A stretch of 64,000 nt of DNA from the NCBI GenBank assembly GCA_027922465.2, contig BQMF02000177.1, positions 1-64,000 on the forward strand. The letters are read 5' to 3'. Made by a program: the position numbers and the translations under genes. Positions 24,291 through 35,919 of this stretch are shown here, in pieces. Each line of letters begins with the position of its first letter. Within the stretch, counting starts at the first letter, position 1. Source of the stretch: Turritopsis dohrnii. Its lineage: Eukaryota > Cnidaria > Hydrozoa > Anthoathecata > Oceaniidae. The notes below the pieces were generated by a model that was given only the letters and a program-made list of their open reading frames with translations, made no database searches and was not told the DNA's origin.

Positions 24291-25226
24291 TTAAACGAAT
24301 GTCTTAGTGGATATGTTGCATTGATTATGTCGATTCATTTTGTTGACAGACGATCGGCTTCTAATTGATATGATTTCAAAAGATTTCTTGCGACTTCGAA
24401 TAAACGTAGAACAGAGAGCTTTCCTTGTTCCTTTGTGTCCAAACAAATAAATAAATGAGTCTGAAAGGAAACCAATTGCATATACAATTTGAATTTCCAA
24501 GATAAAATCATTATGTTTGGAAACTATAGATTCCATTGTAAAATCTGGTAAAGCGTAAGTCAAAATGAAAGTTATAATGATCGCTCCTGGTACTATATGC
24601 TCTTTCCGAATGGAATTCGGTTTATGACCAAATCTTTTCTGACTTGCACAAACTTTGTATCCCAACGTTATATATGTGAACAATGCAAATACAATAAAAA
24701 TACAATTGAGGATTGTAAAACCATGCACTTTTAGTATTGATTTGCTAATATGTGGTTTCACAAAATATGAAGTACTAGAACCAATGATAACAATCACCCA
24801 TAAAGTAACCATCAATTTGATTGAATATCTCCCATTAGTATAGAGCTTGCGTTTAAGAGGAAACAAAACACAGATCAGGCGATCCAATGTTATTGAAAAC
24901 ATGATGATAGTAAACGCCACTGTAACAAAAACAGTTACGCATCTCACGATGGTAAAATAATCAGCTTCAACATTTAGGTCTAATGCAGATGGAATTGCGT
25001 ACAAACAAGATGTAATTGCTTGTATGATTTCACTGATGCTCAAGTTGATCAGTAGAATCTTCTGACTGTTCTCGCTGGTCCTTTGCATCATGAGGCAGTA
25101 TATGCCAACACCATGCAGCAATATTACCAATGCTTGCAACAATAGTAAACATATGGTTAAGATTGGTTGCATGGAAAAGTCTTCAGATTTCCCATCATCA
25201 ATGGAAACATTCACGCTACTATTCAT
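24291..25226 (-). CDS. Class A (rhodopsin-like) GPCR, divergent, single exon
   Basis: I start at the ATG at 25226 (MNSSVNVSID); the open frame runs six codons further to a GTG. It gives about 311 residues with seven hydrophobic segments and N-glycosylation sites at the N-terminus. Class A landmarks are altered: TM2 has LLINLSISEI (Glu for the usual Asp), the TM3 end reads LDRL in place of DRY, TM6 has ILTYALPD, and TM7 has DSFIYLFG in place of NPxxY. No Cys is visible in extracellular loop 2, so the usual TM3-loop 2 disulfide is probably missing. The basic C-tail is Ser-rich. It is a close paralogue of 32211-33059. The ligand is unknown. An upstream non-coding or coding exon cannot be excluded. 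Confidence 0.85.
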   Translation of the reverse strand: MNSSVNVSIDDGKSEDFSMQPILTICLLLLQALVILLHGVGIYCLMMQRTSENSQKILLINLSISEIIQAITSCLYAIPSALDLNVEADYFTIVRCVTVFVTVAFTIIMFSITLDRLICVLFPLKRKLYTNGRYSIKLMVTLWVIVIIGSSTSYFVKPHISKSILKVHGFTILNCIFIVFALFTYITLGYKVCASQKRFGHKPNSIRKEHIVPGAIIITFILTYALPDFTMESIVSKHNDFILEIQIVYAIGFLSDSFIYLFGHKGTRKALCSTFIRSRKKSFEIISIRSRSSVNKMNRHNQCNISTKTFV

Positions 25227-28200
25227 CGAATATCTGGCATCCACAATGTTTCTAGATCACAATAGAAAATTGTGTTGGTGCAAAGCAGGGAATGGGTATA
25301 ATCAGCAAATGCTATAAGACCTGGTTCAGACCTGAAAATTACGACGGTTAAATTCACCGTCAAAATCGCCAATTGCCAGGTGTGAACACTCTCAAGTATT
25401 TCATTAGTAAGTAAGCAATCAGTAATTTCTGATATTTCATCGTCGTAAAAACCTGGGTATTGCAAAAGTGTTCACATTACGACAATTATGACGATTACAC
25501 TAAAAATAATACAAGAAACAAAAAAATGAATAATCCTTGCTTAGGTTTTATCAAAACGACAAGTGACAAGTGCTAGTGTTATTTTCGAAAATACCCCAAG
25601 AATTCGGCACCATTAGGCAAAACAAATATTAAATTATTCAGCAAATAGTATATTACAGTAGCTTTCCCGTTCTTTGTTTCCTCTATCACATAACGATTCC
25701 ACTCACAATTTTATTTCTTCTACATAAGCAAAACCTGGCTAAACAATCGATGTTGGAAAGACAGCTGAATTACGCTTTATCGATAAAAAATGTTATGTTT
25801 CAGTATAAATGAAAACTTACTTATGGTTATAATCCACACATCAGTAAAAACTGTGGCGAATGTTTAAATAAACTGTTACTCGTTGCCATTGGAGATTGAA
25901 AACATCAAGTAAACACAAAGAAAATAAAAACAAAAACAAAACTGGACATAAGAGATGGAAGTCAAAACTTTAGAAAAGGAAATTTATCGTCGTCGCAATT
26001 TACTGAATCACAAGCTCAATTTTCATTTTCTTTGGATTTAATTTCTACTATATGTATTTAAATATGCTGTCACTGTCAACCAAATGAACATCAGCCATTG
26101 ATGAATATAAACAAAACAAGTATCGCTTTACAAACTTTTCGTCGATCGAACTCTGTTTATCTAAATAGTGATTCACTGGCTGATCATTCAACAAACTTTT
26201 GTTGGGAAATTTTTTTCTTGGGGATTCAATGCGTTGAATACAAGTTTCTTTTAGACAGTTCTCCTGTCTCGGTAAAACTTGTAACTTAGACATTTGGGGT
26301 CCGTAAATGAGAAGTCCCAATACTAAATGTAAAATGTCACACGAAGGGATTATTGTCCATCTTGGAGACTATGTCTGCTTTATCAATGGTTTCGGTCATA
26401 TGGCTATTGATCGACCTTTTCCTAATTAATCTAGCTCCAGCATCAGAAAGGAGGTACTGTGCTTCAATAACCGATTTCGCTTAAACAGACCTTGCCCCAA
26501 AAATCTGTTTAAACACCGTGTTAATGCCTTGCTATCTAGTTTCGCCTTAGTATTTCCATTCCACAGTGGGATAATTAAGAAAAACTAGGCATTACTTGTT
26601 GACTTAGCCATAGCATATTCGGGAGCGTTTTAAGAATCGATATCACCTGCTTGACTAAAAATCAGTGGGAGCTGTTCCGTTGTTCAAAGCCGCGTCTACT
26701 TGTTCCAATTTTTCCGTTTCTCTCACATAGAAAATGATTGTTTAGTAACGTTTTTTTTATAATAGCGCTCGGGTGGTCATAAGGGCGCTTCTTACAGGGG
26801 AGCGCTATTTGGAGAGGATCGCTTATAAAAAAAATCTAGAAAATGTCAACTGTCAAGGCGATTATATAATGTTATCCTTTGTTCAATTGGAAAATAATTT
26901 GGATGACGGAAAAGCTATTTATTAAACATTTTCAACATTTTTTGCACTAGTATGGTCAAGAAAATTTCTTTAAAAGACAATCTTTGGTTTCTTTTGCGTC
27001 ATTTTCGTTTCTTCTCCAGAACTCGAATTACCGTCCATTGATTTTCGTGTAAATATTATGCTTTCTAATAAGCACCCGGGTGGTCGTTAGAGAAGGGCGC
27101 TTATAAACATTTTTTCTACTGCAAGGGGTGACTTGTTAGGGAGAGGTAGTTCTCATAGTTTTTTTGACCCGATTTATTAATTATGAGTTCCATAAATAAG
27201 AACGAAATGAGGATGAAATCTGAGACATTATTCTTAAAACAATACAGACTGAACTGTAGTTTGTATATTTATATATTTCCCCATAGGGTGAAATATATGT
27301 TAAAACCGGCAATTTCCTTCTTCTTCTCCTTCTTCTCCGTTCACTTTTATAACCACGATTCAATATTTAATTTTCCCCCTAGCCAAAGTAGATAAGAATA
27401 GAGGCTAGTCTACAGAGAAGTAGTACGCCATATTTTCAGTCAGTGCAGATGGGCAGTAGAAGATTTTGGCTTTTTTCTGAAAGCTTTTAGAATGATTCAA
27501 CAGACAAAACGTTAAATGATGGAAATAAATCATTTTAGTTCAGTGCTGTCTTTAAAGGTTTTGCAAAAACTTTTGAATAAATGTGTAAAAAAAAAAAAAA
27601 ATGATATCAATGGTGTTTGTTTATTATCTTATGATGATTGGTAAATAAATGTTTCGAACAGCAAACCATTGAAGCTGTGATGTCAGTGCAAAGGCGAAAA
27701 TTCATCATCAATAGCCAGGCTGAAGATTAATTTTTATTTTACATCCCGATAAATGCATAGCCCAACTGAACTGAAAGCACATGATATGATACTGCCATAA
27801 AGGAAACTCATTTTGTGGATAACAACCAGTTCAACCAGTTATGTTAACTCAAAGAGTACATTACAAAAACAGCAAGTAAAAACGTGATGTAGTATATGCA
27901 ATATATAAGAAGTTCAGAAAACCAATGACCAATTTAATACAAAAGATTGATACACATAATAACTTGAAAGAATCTGGTCTAATGTGGTTCCCCGGTAGCC
28001 GTTCAATCTGACAACATGAATTAATTCCATGATCACATAATACTTTTTTGTTACTGTAATGATATCATATTTTGTAGAAATTAAATATACACTGTCAATT
28101 TTCCTTAAAAGAACAATGAACATATATAAATCAAAACACAATCCAACATAACAATCTATAAATTAGATTAAATTTGGTTATGGATGTGTATTTTCACTAC

Positions 28201-28296
28201 CAAAATCTGTTGTTTTTTTCCATTTCGGATTTACAAAGGTCATTTTAACAATGAGTGTCAACATATTTTTTCGGACAGAGATGTTTTTTCTGAATA
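25227..28296. other. Intergenic DNA with MITE fragments
   Basis: No recognisable gene. The interval is the 5' flank of receptor 1 and runs to the Tigger element. A MITE-like region at 26755-27130 is listed separately. An A-run lies near 27588-27600. Confidence 0.4.
26755..27130. repeat. MITE-like repeat with GCGCTTAT ends
   Basis: The left part has ATAGCGCTCGGGTGGTCATA and AGCGCTATTTGGAGAGGATC; the right part has AATAAGCACCCGGGTGGTCG and GGGCGCTTATAAAC. The GCGCTTAT theme is shared with the MITE at 3405-4027, so it is probably the same broad family. Ends are imperfect. Confidence 0.45.
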
Positions 28297-28370
28297 CAGT
28301 GGAACCTCTAATTAGCGGACACCATCGGGGAAACGGATCAGTGTCCGCTAATTAGAGGTGTCTGGCTGTT
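28297..28370. repeat. Left TIR and subterminal iteron of the Tigger element
   Basis: The terminal block CCTCTAATTAGCGGACAC is followed by an inverted copy, GTGTCCGCTAATTAGAGG, 12 bp further in. The outermost 74 bp are thus themselves an inverted pair, probably transposase binding sites. Confidence 0.75.
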
Positions 28371-28610
28371 GTAGGGTTTTGAATTTCGGGCTCAAATCTC
28401 GGAATTTAACCATACTAGGGTGTCGCAAACATAAAATTACGGTCTTACGCATTTTCCTAAAGACACAGGATCATGAAAGGACACGAGAATTTATTTAAAC
28501 ACAACTAACTACTTTTTGTGAATCGTACAAGAAAAGTCAAAAAATACTAAAAATAACAAAATCAACATCGGAAAAGAAAAAGAAAGCGTTAGCAGCTGAA
28601 ATCGTTACTT

Positions 28611-30118
28611 TTATTGTTTAAAAAAATACTTGATTGTTTTTTGTTTTTTGTTGTCAATTCTGAAAACCTCAAGTCTGTCTTTTAGCGAAGATAAAGTAAA
28701 CCTTTCATTATCATTAAGTTCTTTTAAATTTATAAACTTGTCAATGAAAATCAGGGCTTCGTGTGGTGTTATTTCTTCATCTTCGCTTTCTGGGTTAGAT
28801 TCTGGGTTTTCTTCATTTCCAGACTCTTTATTTAAATATTCGCTAACACATTTATTCACGGAGCTTACTTTCCAGTCAACTTCATCGGAATTTATCTTGG
28901 GGTATGAAGTGCACACTTCGATATCAATATTCCTCTTTTGTCATTGATGAATCAGCAAGTTCATCAAACAAGGCTTTAAACTCTTCATCCAAAACGTTTT
29001 CATTATCATCATTTTGGTACGAATTCTCATCAAACCCGCACTTCTTGAAACAGTTTTTAATGGTATCTACAGAAACCTCTCCCCAAGCTTTCGCTATCCA
29101 TTCAATGGCTTGCAAAACATCGACTTGCTTGGTAATTTTAGAAGCAAGAACATCATCTTTTGAACGTGCAATTACAAAACGCATTAATTTCTTACGATAT
29201 TTACATTTGAAGCTTTGAATAATTCCAGCATCTAGAGGTTGCAAACGAAATGTGGTATTCTTTGGTAAAAATACGATTTTTATACTGCTGAACTTGTCGA
29301 CCAATGAGGGAGGGTGAACGGTAGCATTGTCTAGAAACAACATCACCTTTCTTTTTTCTTTAATCATGTGATTGTTGAGGTTTTCAAGGATCTTCTCCAT
29401 TATCTCAACTTGCATCCAAGATTTTGGGTCAGAAAAGTACATGACTTTACTGAGAATATCGGGTGCACTGGCCTTCTTGAAACATCGCGGTGTCTTACTT
29501 TTCCAAATGACGATGGGTTTTCCCATCGCTTTAAAAAAACACCCACTCTCGTCCATATTTAAGATGTATTTATCATCGTAGCCCTTACAAAGCTCCTGCA
29601 TTCGTTCCATCCAAGATTCGATGGCAGAGATGGGCACATCTAATGATTCGCCAGAGATTTGTTTTTCCTTGATACCATAACTTATTTTCCATTTTTCGAG
29701 TCATCCGTTGGAAGCCGTAAAAGAAGCTAATTCGGGACGATTCAGGGATTCCTTGATATTCATTACTTCTTCAACAAGTAGGGGGCCATTAACATAAATG
29801 CCGTTTGATTCACATTTCTTAAACCACGTCTATAAGATTTCATTGATTGGTTTATACTTTTGGTGGCTTGTTCTGTTGGTATATTTAAACTCCTTGTCTT
29901 GAAAGTTTTCATACTCCGCTCTTAATTTCTCCTCTTCTTTTATGATGTTTGCAGCTTGAGTCTTTCCAATGCTATATGTTTTAGAGATGACTCTACAACT
30001 CATATTGTTCTTCTTGTTTTCATCCAAAATCTTGATTTTTTTCGTCGAACGTAAGGCAGCGTTTATTTAGTTTACCTGCCTCGCGTTTCTTTTGTAGGTT
30101 TTCATCAACAGGAGCCAT
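28611..30118 (-). pseudogene. Tigger/pogo-type DDE transposase, decayed
   Basis: It reads from ATG at 30118. An N-terminal psq/CENP-B-type helix-turn-helix (VISKTYSIGKTQAANI) is followed by a second helix-turn-helix and the DDE core with all three acidic positions: LNMDESG, MLFLDNATVHP and RLQPLDAGIIQSFK. A pogo-like acidic C-terminal tail ends at 28611. Breaks: a frameshift near 30040, TAG at 29830-29832, TGA at 29701-29703, and a frameshift near 28925. The longest intact part (28924-29637, 237 codons) holds the catalytic core. Transposases of this kind cut and paste the element at TA sites; this copy cannot be made as one protein. Confidence 0.85.
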
Positions 30119-30352
30119 GATTTGATTTTGTCCTTCTACTACTTGCATTTAATGAACTCTTGTTTACAAAATAATGGAATTTTAAGGGAAACATTCGAAT
30201 TTTACAAAAAATTCGAATTTTAATGTTCGAATCTTGACATTCGGATTTTGACAAAACATTCGAATCGCAATTAGGTTTTCAAAACAAAACATCCAAATCA
30301 AGTCTCAGTTCAGTAAAAGAAATTCTCAAAACGTTTGAATAAGACAGAAATC

Positions 30353-30846
30353 ATGGCAGTCTCACCATCCCACTCATCAAATACTCACCAATCATCGTGG
30401 ATGAAAAGTGGAATCGCTATGAATATGACTCTTACGCAAGAGGTTACCATGCTTACATGAACATTTGGACTTCTCTTATTGGTGAATCTCTACTATGTAG
30501 GAAGGAACCTGACAATCCAGTTGATAAAAACGCAATTGCAGTAGTCAGAACTGCTTCAATCGGAAAGGAAACTGTGGTTGGTAACCTCCCAGAAAATATT
30601 GCACAGCTTTGCTTCCTTTTTTTTGAAAGGCCATACACATCAATTACAGCCGAAGTTACTGGCAAAAGGGTGAACAGAGGTGGTTATGGACTTGAGGTGC
30701 CGGTTATTTATTATTTTACTGGCCCTGGATTATTGCCCAGGATTATTGGCCAGGATTTACTGGCCCAGCTTATTGACTGGGCAAAGGAAAAGCTGAAATT
30801 TTGGAAAGAAAATTTGGAAAACAAAACCAAAAAATGTTTGAAATAG
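30353..30846 (+). CDS. HIRAN-domain protein carried in the Tigger element
   Basis: An open frame of about 150 codons ends at TAG 30844-30846. It carries a HIRAN core: ARGYHAYMNIW, RKEPDNPVDKNAIAVVR, VVGNLPENIAQL, then ITAEVTGKRVNRGGYGLEVP. HIRAN domains (HLTF, bacterial stand-alone proteins) bind DNA ends, in HLTF the 3' end of single strands. There is no ATG in this frame; it runs back to a stop at 30340-30342. The only nearby ATG (30353, MAVSPSHSSN) is one frame off, so a one-base shift near 30365-30390 or a non-ATG start (GTG 30397) is implied. The Lys-rich C-terminus includes four copies of a GGATTATTG-like 15-mer. It faces away from the transposase, which fits a shared promoter. Its main frame is less damaged than the transposase. 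Confidence 0.7.
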
Positions 30847-30899
30847 ATGGTTTAAAAACACTCATTACTTGTATTTTCATGTCTGAAACCAGCTTTACC

Positions 30900-31111
30900 C
30901 TCGATGTCCGCTAATTGGAGGGAAAAAATAGATTCTTGACCATTCCGTGCAAAATTTTTGTCAGCTAAATGGAGGTGTCCGCTAATTGATTGTCCGCCTT
31001 TTGGAGACTTTTTTATAAGGATTTGACTAGAAAATGGCCGGGGAAAAATATTTTGTCCGCTAATCAGAGGTGTCTGCCTTTTAGAGTGACCGCTAATTGG
31101 AGGTTCTACTG
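30900..31111. repeat. Right TIR and iterons of the Tigger element
   Basis: At least four versions of (T/A)GTCCGCTAATTRGAGG lie at about 30905, 30975, 31057 and 31085, the last forming the TIR. A TTTTxGAGxxT link (CCTTTTGGAGAC, CCTTTTAGAGTG) recurs between them. Such clustering is expected of multiple transposase sites. Confidence 0.7.
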
Positions 31112-31113
31112 TA

Positions 31114-32210
31114 CTTAAATTTTATAACTTGTCACTTTAAACCCATCTCGATTTTGAAAATAACTGGGTCTTTCCTAATTTGAAATGCGACACATAATAT
31201 TTTTTAGTAGAGATTTTGATTGCTTGTGATAGGTATATGCTTATATGTCTACGTCGCTTATATATCTATGTCTATGTCATTTATTATGATGAAGTTGCCT
31301 TACACATTGATGCGGTTGTTAATATTCAGTTGTTTCAATACTAGTCACATTTAGGTCGTGTAATTTTTAGCTATGTCTATAGTAACTTCCCGAATCTTGT
31401 TTTGATGAAAAATGCTTCTTCAGTTATTTTAGCGAGTTTTTGCACAGACTTGTAGATTTTTGCACTTTATTTAATAGTGAGACAATACTTCTTTATCTTG
31501 CTGCTACCATACTTTAATGACTTAATGACAGTTTGATTTTCTATTTTGATGAACATGATGACGCATCCGTCCGCTTCTTTTATTGTTTAGGCAAATAGAC
31601 ATTCACATGAACGTTTTCCTTTAATGCTTTAATATGCCGCAAGGTAGAAATAAAAAATGATGAACCTGATCTTAGTCTTTATATTAGTCTTTTTGTGAAT
31701 TGTCTGATTTTACATCTGGTTTTTAAAAAGCAATTCCAAAACCAAATTCTTCATGTACATGTGATAAAATCTAAACCTTTTGTAAAATCAAACTTCCCAG
31801 TGTTCGTAAATAAATAGGTTGAACTTTTTTTGAATAGATCATATGACAAAATTTTCCAATATTATTGCAAGCTATTTTTGATTTCGTTTTTCCAATGACA
31901 CTAGATTTTGAATAATCAACCTCCCCATATGGTTTGATTTAAATGATTTATCAGACATTTCTATAAAGAAAAGTGAAGACAATCTTTCAAAATAACCTAC
32001 TCGTAGCTGAGTGTGCACATATTGTGGCAGATTATGGTATAAACTCAACACAGAAACGGTTACTACATATCTAAAGAGGTGTAGCTTAGAAAGTATATAA
32101 TAGAGAAGTCCAAACACACAATTTGTTAGCTTCTGAAAATTGATATATCTCAACGTAAAAAGTAACACCACGAAAACCATCTAAATTAAATCAACTTTAT
32201 TGGTACCAAC
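31114..32210. other. Intergenic DNA, 5' flank of receptor 2
   Basis: No recognisable gene. A minus-strand 102-codon frame (31872-32180) has no recognisable domain. Confidence 0.4.
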
Positions 32211-33059
32211 ATGGCTACTTCAACCAATGAGATCTCCGTAGTTTTTGCTACTCGGCCAAGTATTATCTTACCCGTTTGTTTATTACTGCTGGAAGTAATA
32301 GTTGTATTGCTGCATGGGGTTGGCATCTATTGCCTGATGAAGCAAAGAAGAAACAAAAGTAGTCAGAAAATATTTCTTATTAATATGAGCATTTGCGAGA
32401 TAATAATGGCTATATATGCAATACTTGCTATAGCGCCATTGTTATTCCAATGGAATCTACCTACGTTTTACTTCGTCATAATAACCAGCACAGCTTTTAG
32501 TTTTGTATTAGCTTTTAATTTTATTATGATTTCCTTGACATTGGATCGTTTACTGTGCATTTCATTTCCACTCAAATACAAGCAGTATGTGAAAAGGCAA
32601 TCAGCAACTAAACTAATGTGTTTATTATGGCTACTTGTGACTGTTAGTGCTGTTACTACATATTTACTTGAACCAAAACTTAACTTGCTAGTCGCAAACG
32701 TCCATGGTTACACAATCCTCAACAGTTCTTTTATCATAGTTGCTTTGTTTGCATATGCAGTAATAGGATATAAAGTTTGGGCAAGCAAAAAAAAGTTTAA
32801 CCGGCAAACAAAATTCGTTCGGAAAGAGTGCGCAATCCCGGCTGCAATCGTGTTTACGTATATTCTCACTTATGCTATACCAGATGCAATTATGGAATTT
32901 CTAGTATCGCCAGACAAAGCTTTCTTTATTGAAATAGCTGTTGTATGGGCAGTTGGCTATATATTAGACTCGATCATCTACTTGTTTGGAAATGCTGCAA
33001 CGAGGAAAATATTTTTGGCTATATTTACTTGTTCAAAAGTCTTTAAAAAGACACCATAG
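32211..33059 (+). CDS. Class A (rhodopsin-like) GPCR, divergent, single exon
   Basis: ATG at 32211 gives 282 residues with seven hydrophobic segments. It is clearly paralogous to the receptor at 24291-25226: both share LLHGVGIYCLM in TM1, NxSxxEI in TM2, SLTLDRL or SITLDRL at the TM3 end, VHGxTILN before TM5, ILTYAxPD in TM6 and DSxIYLFG in TM7. The altered motifs (DRL, DSxIY, no loop-2 Cys) are shared, so they are lineage features and not decay. The C-tail is short and basic. The two genes are in opposite orientation about 7 kb apart, with the Tigger element between them. Ligand and G-protein coupling are unknown. Confidence 0.88.
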   Translation: MATSTNEISVVFATRPSIILPVCLLLLEVIVVLLHGVGIYCLMKQRRNKSSQKIFLINMSICEIIMAIYAILAIAPLLFQWNLPTFYFVIITSTAFSFVLAFNFIMISLTLDRLLCISFPLKYKQYVKRQSATKLMCLLWLLVTVSAVTTYLLEPKLNLLVANVHGYTILNSSFIIVALFAYAVIGYKVWASKKKFNRQTKFVRKECAIPAAIVFTYILTYAIPDAIMEFLVSPDKAFFIEIAVVWAVGYILDSIIYLFGNAATRKIFLAIFTCSKVFKKTP

Positions 33060-35919
33060 TCAGTATCGAATTCATCGTCTTAATTAGATTGTGGATTTTC
33101 CAAAGTATTGAAGCCAAGAACATCGTCAGTACTAACGTCCTATTCAGGGCGAGGTTGTGCCGTCAAAACAGACATTACCAATGTTGAAGTTCTTTTGGTC
33201 ATAACTTTAGAAGCGGAAGATTCTTTTAAGTTGCCTTGAATAATCAAATTAGCGTCACATCTAATAGCAACGCCATAAAGGCACAAGTATACTAAATGTG
33301 TTTCCATTGAAACAAAATTAACAAAAGGTAATGATTACATGTAATGAATTTACCACTTCAGTAAAATTTAGGAAATTTCTAAAATAATCGTAAAAACTTC
33401 AAATTATAGGAGATGTGGTATAAGTAAATTTTCTAGAGACTGTTGAGTATAAAACACAAAGGAAAAGTTCTTTCGTAACTACCTAACATGATTCACTCTT
33501 TAAAACTGACCAAAAAAATATCAAGCTCCATACATGGTAGCTGATCATTCTATTCTACGTGTCTGTAATATAGTACATTAAGATGTCAATTTTGCATAAT
33601 TTCCAATAACATTTTCAAATCTCAAGATTAATTTTTTTCTTTTTTTAGATATTCTAACAATTCTCATTCAGCCTGCTCTTTACTCTAAATTCAAACTTGT
33701 TTCTGTTTGAGAAGTCACCACGTGATGTTATGTCGAGTAACGGCGTATGGTGATTTCTCCTCATGTTGTATACAAAGGATAATTCACAGTATCATTTTCG
33801 TAGGTCAAGAAAAGTTTCCAGTTTTAATCATAAACTAATAAAAGAATAACAACTTGTTTTTATCATAAAAATCTATTGTGCTGGGAGATCATCATTAATA
33901 CAAGGGCATTTCACAGTTTATTGGACTTAGACGATTCTTTATATTTAAAATTTGTGAAAATGCAGAATTTGGGAGAATTACGAATTTCATATTAATAAAA
34001 AAAATTAATGTAACAATATATATAAAATTTCTAAAACACTAAAGAACTATTACGAAATGTTGGCACGAATTTCAACGAGTTACCTAGTACTCACTGGTTA
34101 TAGCTTTTATGAAGAAATCCCAACTTAGAAAAATCCCGGATTTAATCCTGATAGCTTACAGGAAAAAAATGAGGAAAGGTTTGACGCATCTTATTGGTTA
34201 ACAAGATCTCAAGTACAAATAAAACATGTAAATCTAATTCGACCTGAAGGAATTTCAAAAGTGTATTTCTAAAAATTTCAATTGACAAATAAAAAAGTAT
34301 AATCAATGGATCTATAGATTTTGTTTTCTTACGCTTATATTTTAACGAAAACCAATTTCAATGTCCTAGTTGATGCATTATATAGTACACACACGGACGT
34401 CTCCAGGAACCAATGTGCCATCAGGTGTATGACAGCAAAGTTAGGAATGAACACTGTATTTTCTTTCAATATAATTATGCAAGCCTACTGAAAAAGTAAC
34501 GCCGTAGTACACATAGATGCTAAACAGGAAAAACGACATCTGATAGCTAACATTATTTTTAATGTGTTATGTTTAACTTGAAAGGTGTTAAGCTGTTTTT
34601 TCCAAAGATGAGGGCCTACATTATTTCCTAAATTGATATCTTATTCCTATATCCTTTTTCTACCATAACGATGGCCAAGATACAAAGTGGAAATCCAGTT
34701 AAAACTTGTATTCTGGAACAGTTTTTAAGGTTTTCAATTGATGAAGTGTTTACCATAAATCTTCAAGTAAGAATTTATTTCAAAAGGTTTTGCGTTTGTT
34801 ACATTTTATCTATTAATCACAGGCAACCAGAGAGTAGGACAGCTCTTCTAAAAACGATCATACATCTAATTTTTGGGAGTATACCACATGAATTCACCAT
34901 GATAAATCATTATGTATATGTTACGGAGATTGTGATAAATTTGGGGATTATGTATATTAACCAGTTATTTTACATAATTCCCGATAGGAAAATTTATTTT
35001 GTAAAATTAACCCACATATCATTTAATGAATTTGTACATAATGGTGGATGTTTTGATTACGTAATGCAGTGGAAAGATTTTATAACTAATTAATAATTGA
35101 TTTAACTTCAATAAAAAATATCAGATCTTTGCAAAATTCATGAGTATTTTTTAATATGAAAATAGAGATAGAGACGTTATTTTATACGTGGCATAAACAG
35201 ACTACGACCTTTTCTCTGCTTAGTCAATAATACAGGAACATTTTGGATGTTGAAGGTACTGTAAAGTGTATCTGGACATGACCCTTCAAGGTAAGTCAAA
35301 AAAGACGCCAATTTCGTTATTCAATGAGCTTTGTAGCGTTATCAAAACATATATATGACATTTCCAAGCTAAATAACGAAAATCTCATTGACTGTTAATC
35401 ATGACTTGTGATATGTACTTGAAACGTTTTAGTTTTTTATCATTTTCTATATTTACTTGGACTTAACAAAAATGGAACAGTGTCGGAGTTTTTCTTCTTA
35501 CGGGAAAATAAACTCCATAAAAGCACGTACATATTAGTGATTGCATCAACACATCAATGTTAAAGACACAGTTTAAATATCAGAGCACAATATCGAAAAT
35601 CCTTACAGCTACTAATTTGATAATGGATTGAGTTATAAACAAATGGGATCTGAAATGTCTTTCTAAAATCTGATATTAACTATTCTATGTTTCACTTAGC
35701 ATATCTTCATCTGTCCTCCCAGTGTCTATTTAAACAACTTTACCATTAACAAATTTCTATAACAAAATATTCATCTCTCGATAAATTCAGTCTGTTCATG
35801 ACAAATCAATCAAAGGAAATCAAAGACAATCAAGGAAGATGTAATTGTAATACAATCACATGTCCGTTAAATGTTTTGGAAATAAAAATGAATTTTGAAT
35901 ACCTCTAGATCATTGCCGC
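33060..35919. other. Intergenic DNA with one doubtful frame
   Basis: A 140-codon ATG frame at 34671-35093 (starts MAKIQSGNPVK) matches no family I know. A strong donor-like CAA|GTAAGA occurs inside it at 34766, but the frame after the best acceptor closes quickly. I leave it uncalled. Otherwise no gene is seen. Confidence 0.35.

Larger units (their letters stand above)
28297..31111. mobile_element. Complete pogo/Tigger-type DNA transposon with an extra gene
   Basis: The left end is CAGTGGAACCTCTAATTAGC (28297) and the right end reads GCTAATTGGAGGTTCTACTG (to 31111). They form terminal inverted repeats of about 25 bp with a few mismatches. TA lies on both sides (28295-28296 and 31112-31113), the Tc1/mariner/pogo target duplication. 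Inside are a decayed Tigger-like transposase on the minus strand and a HIRAN-domain frame on the plus strand, head to head around 30.2 kb. GTCCGCTAAT-type iterons repeat near both ends. Confidence 0.9.

Noticed and set aside
25223..25465. Frame upstream of receptor 1 as a receptor N-terminal exon
   Set aside because: It is in another frame and has no splice signals joining it to the receptor.
34671..35093. 140-codon ATG frame upstream of the Death/helicase gene
   Set aside because: No recognisable domain, no composition signal beyond AT-rich hydrophobic residues, and its internal donor does not lead to an open next exon. It does not fit the phase of exon 1.
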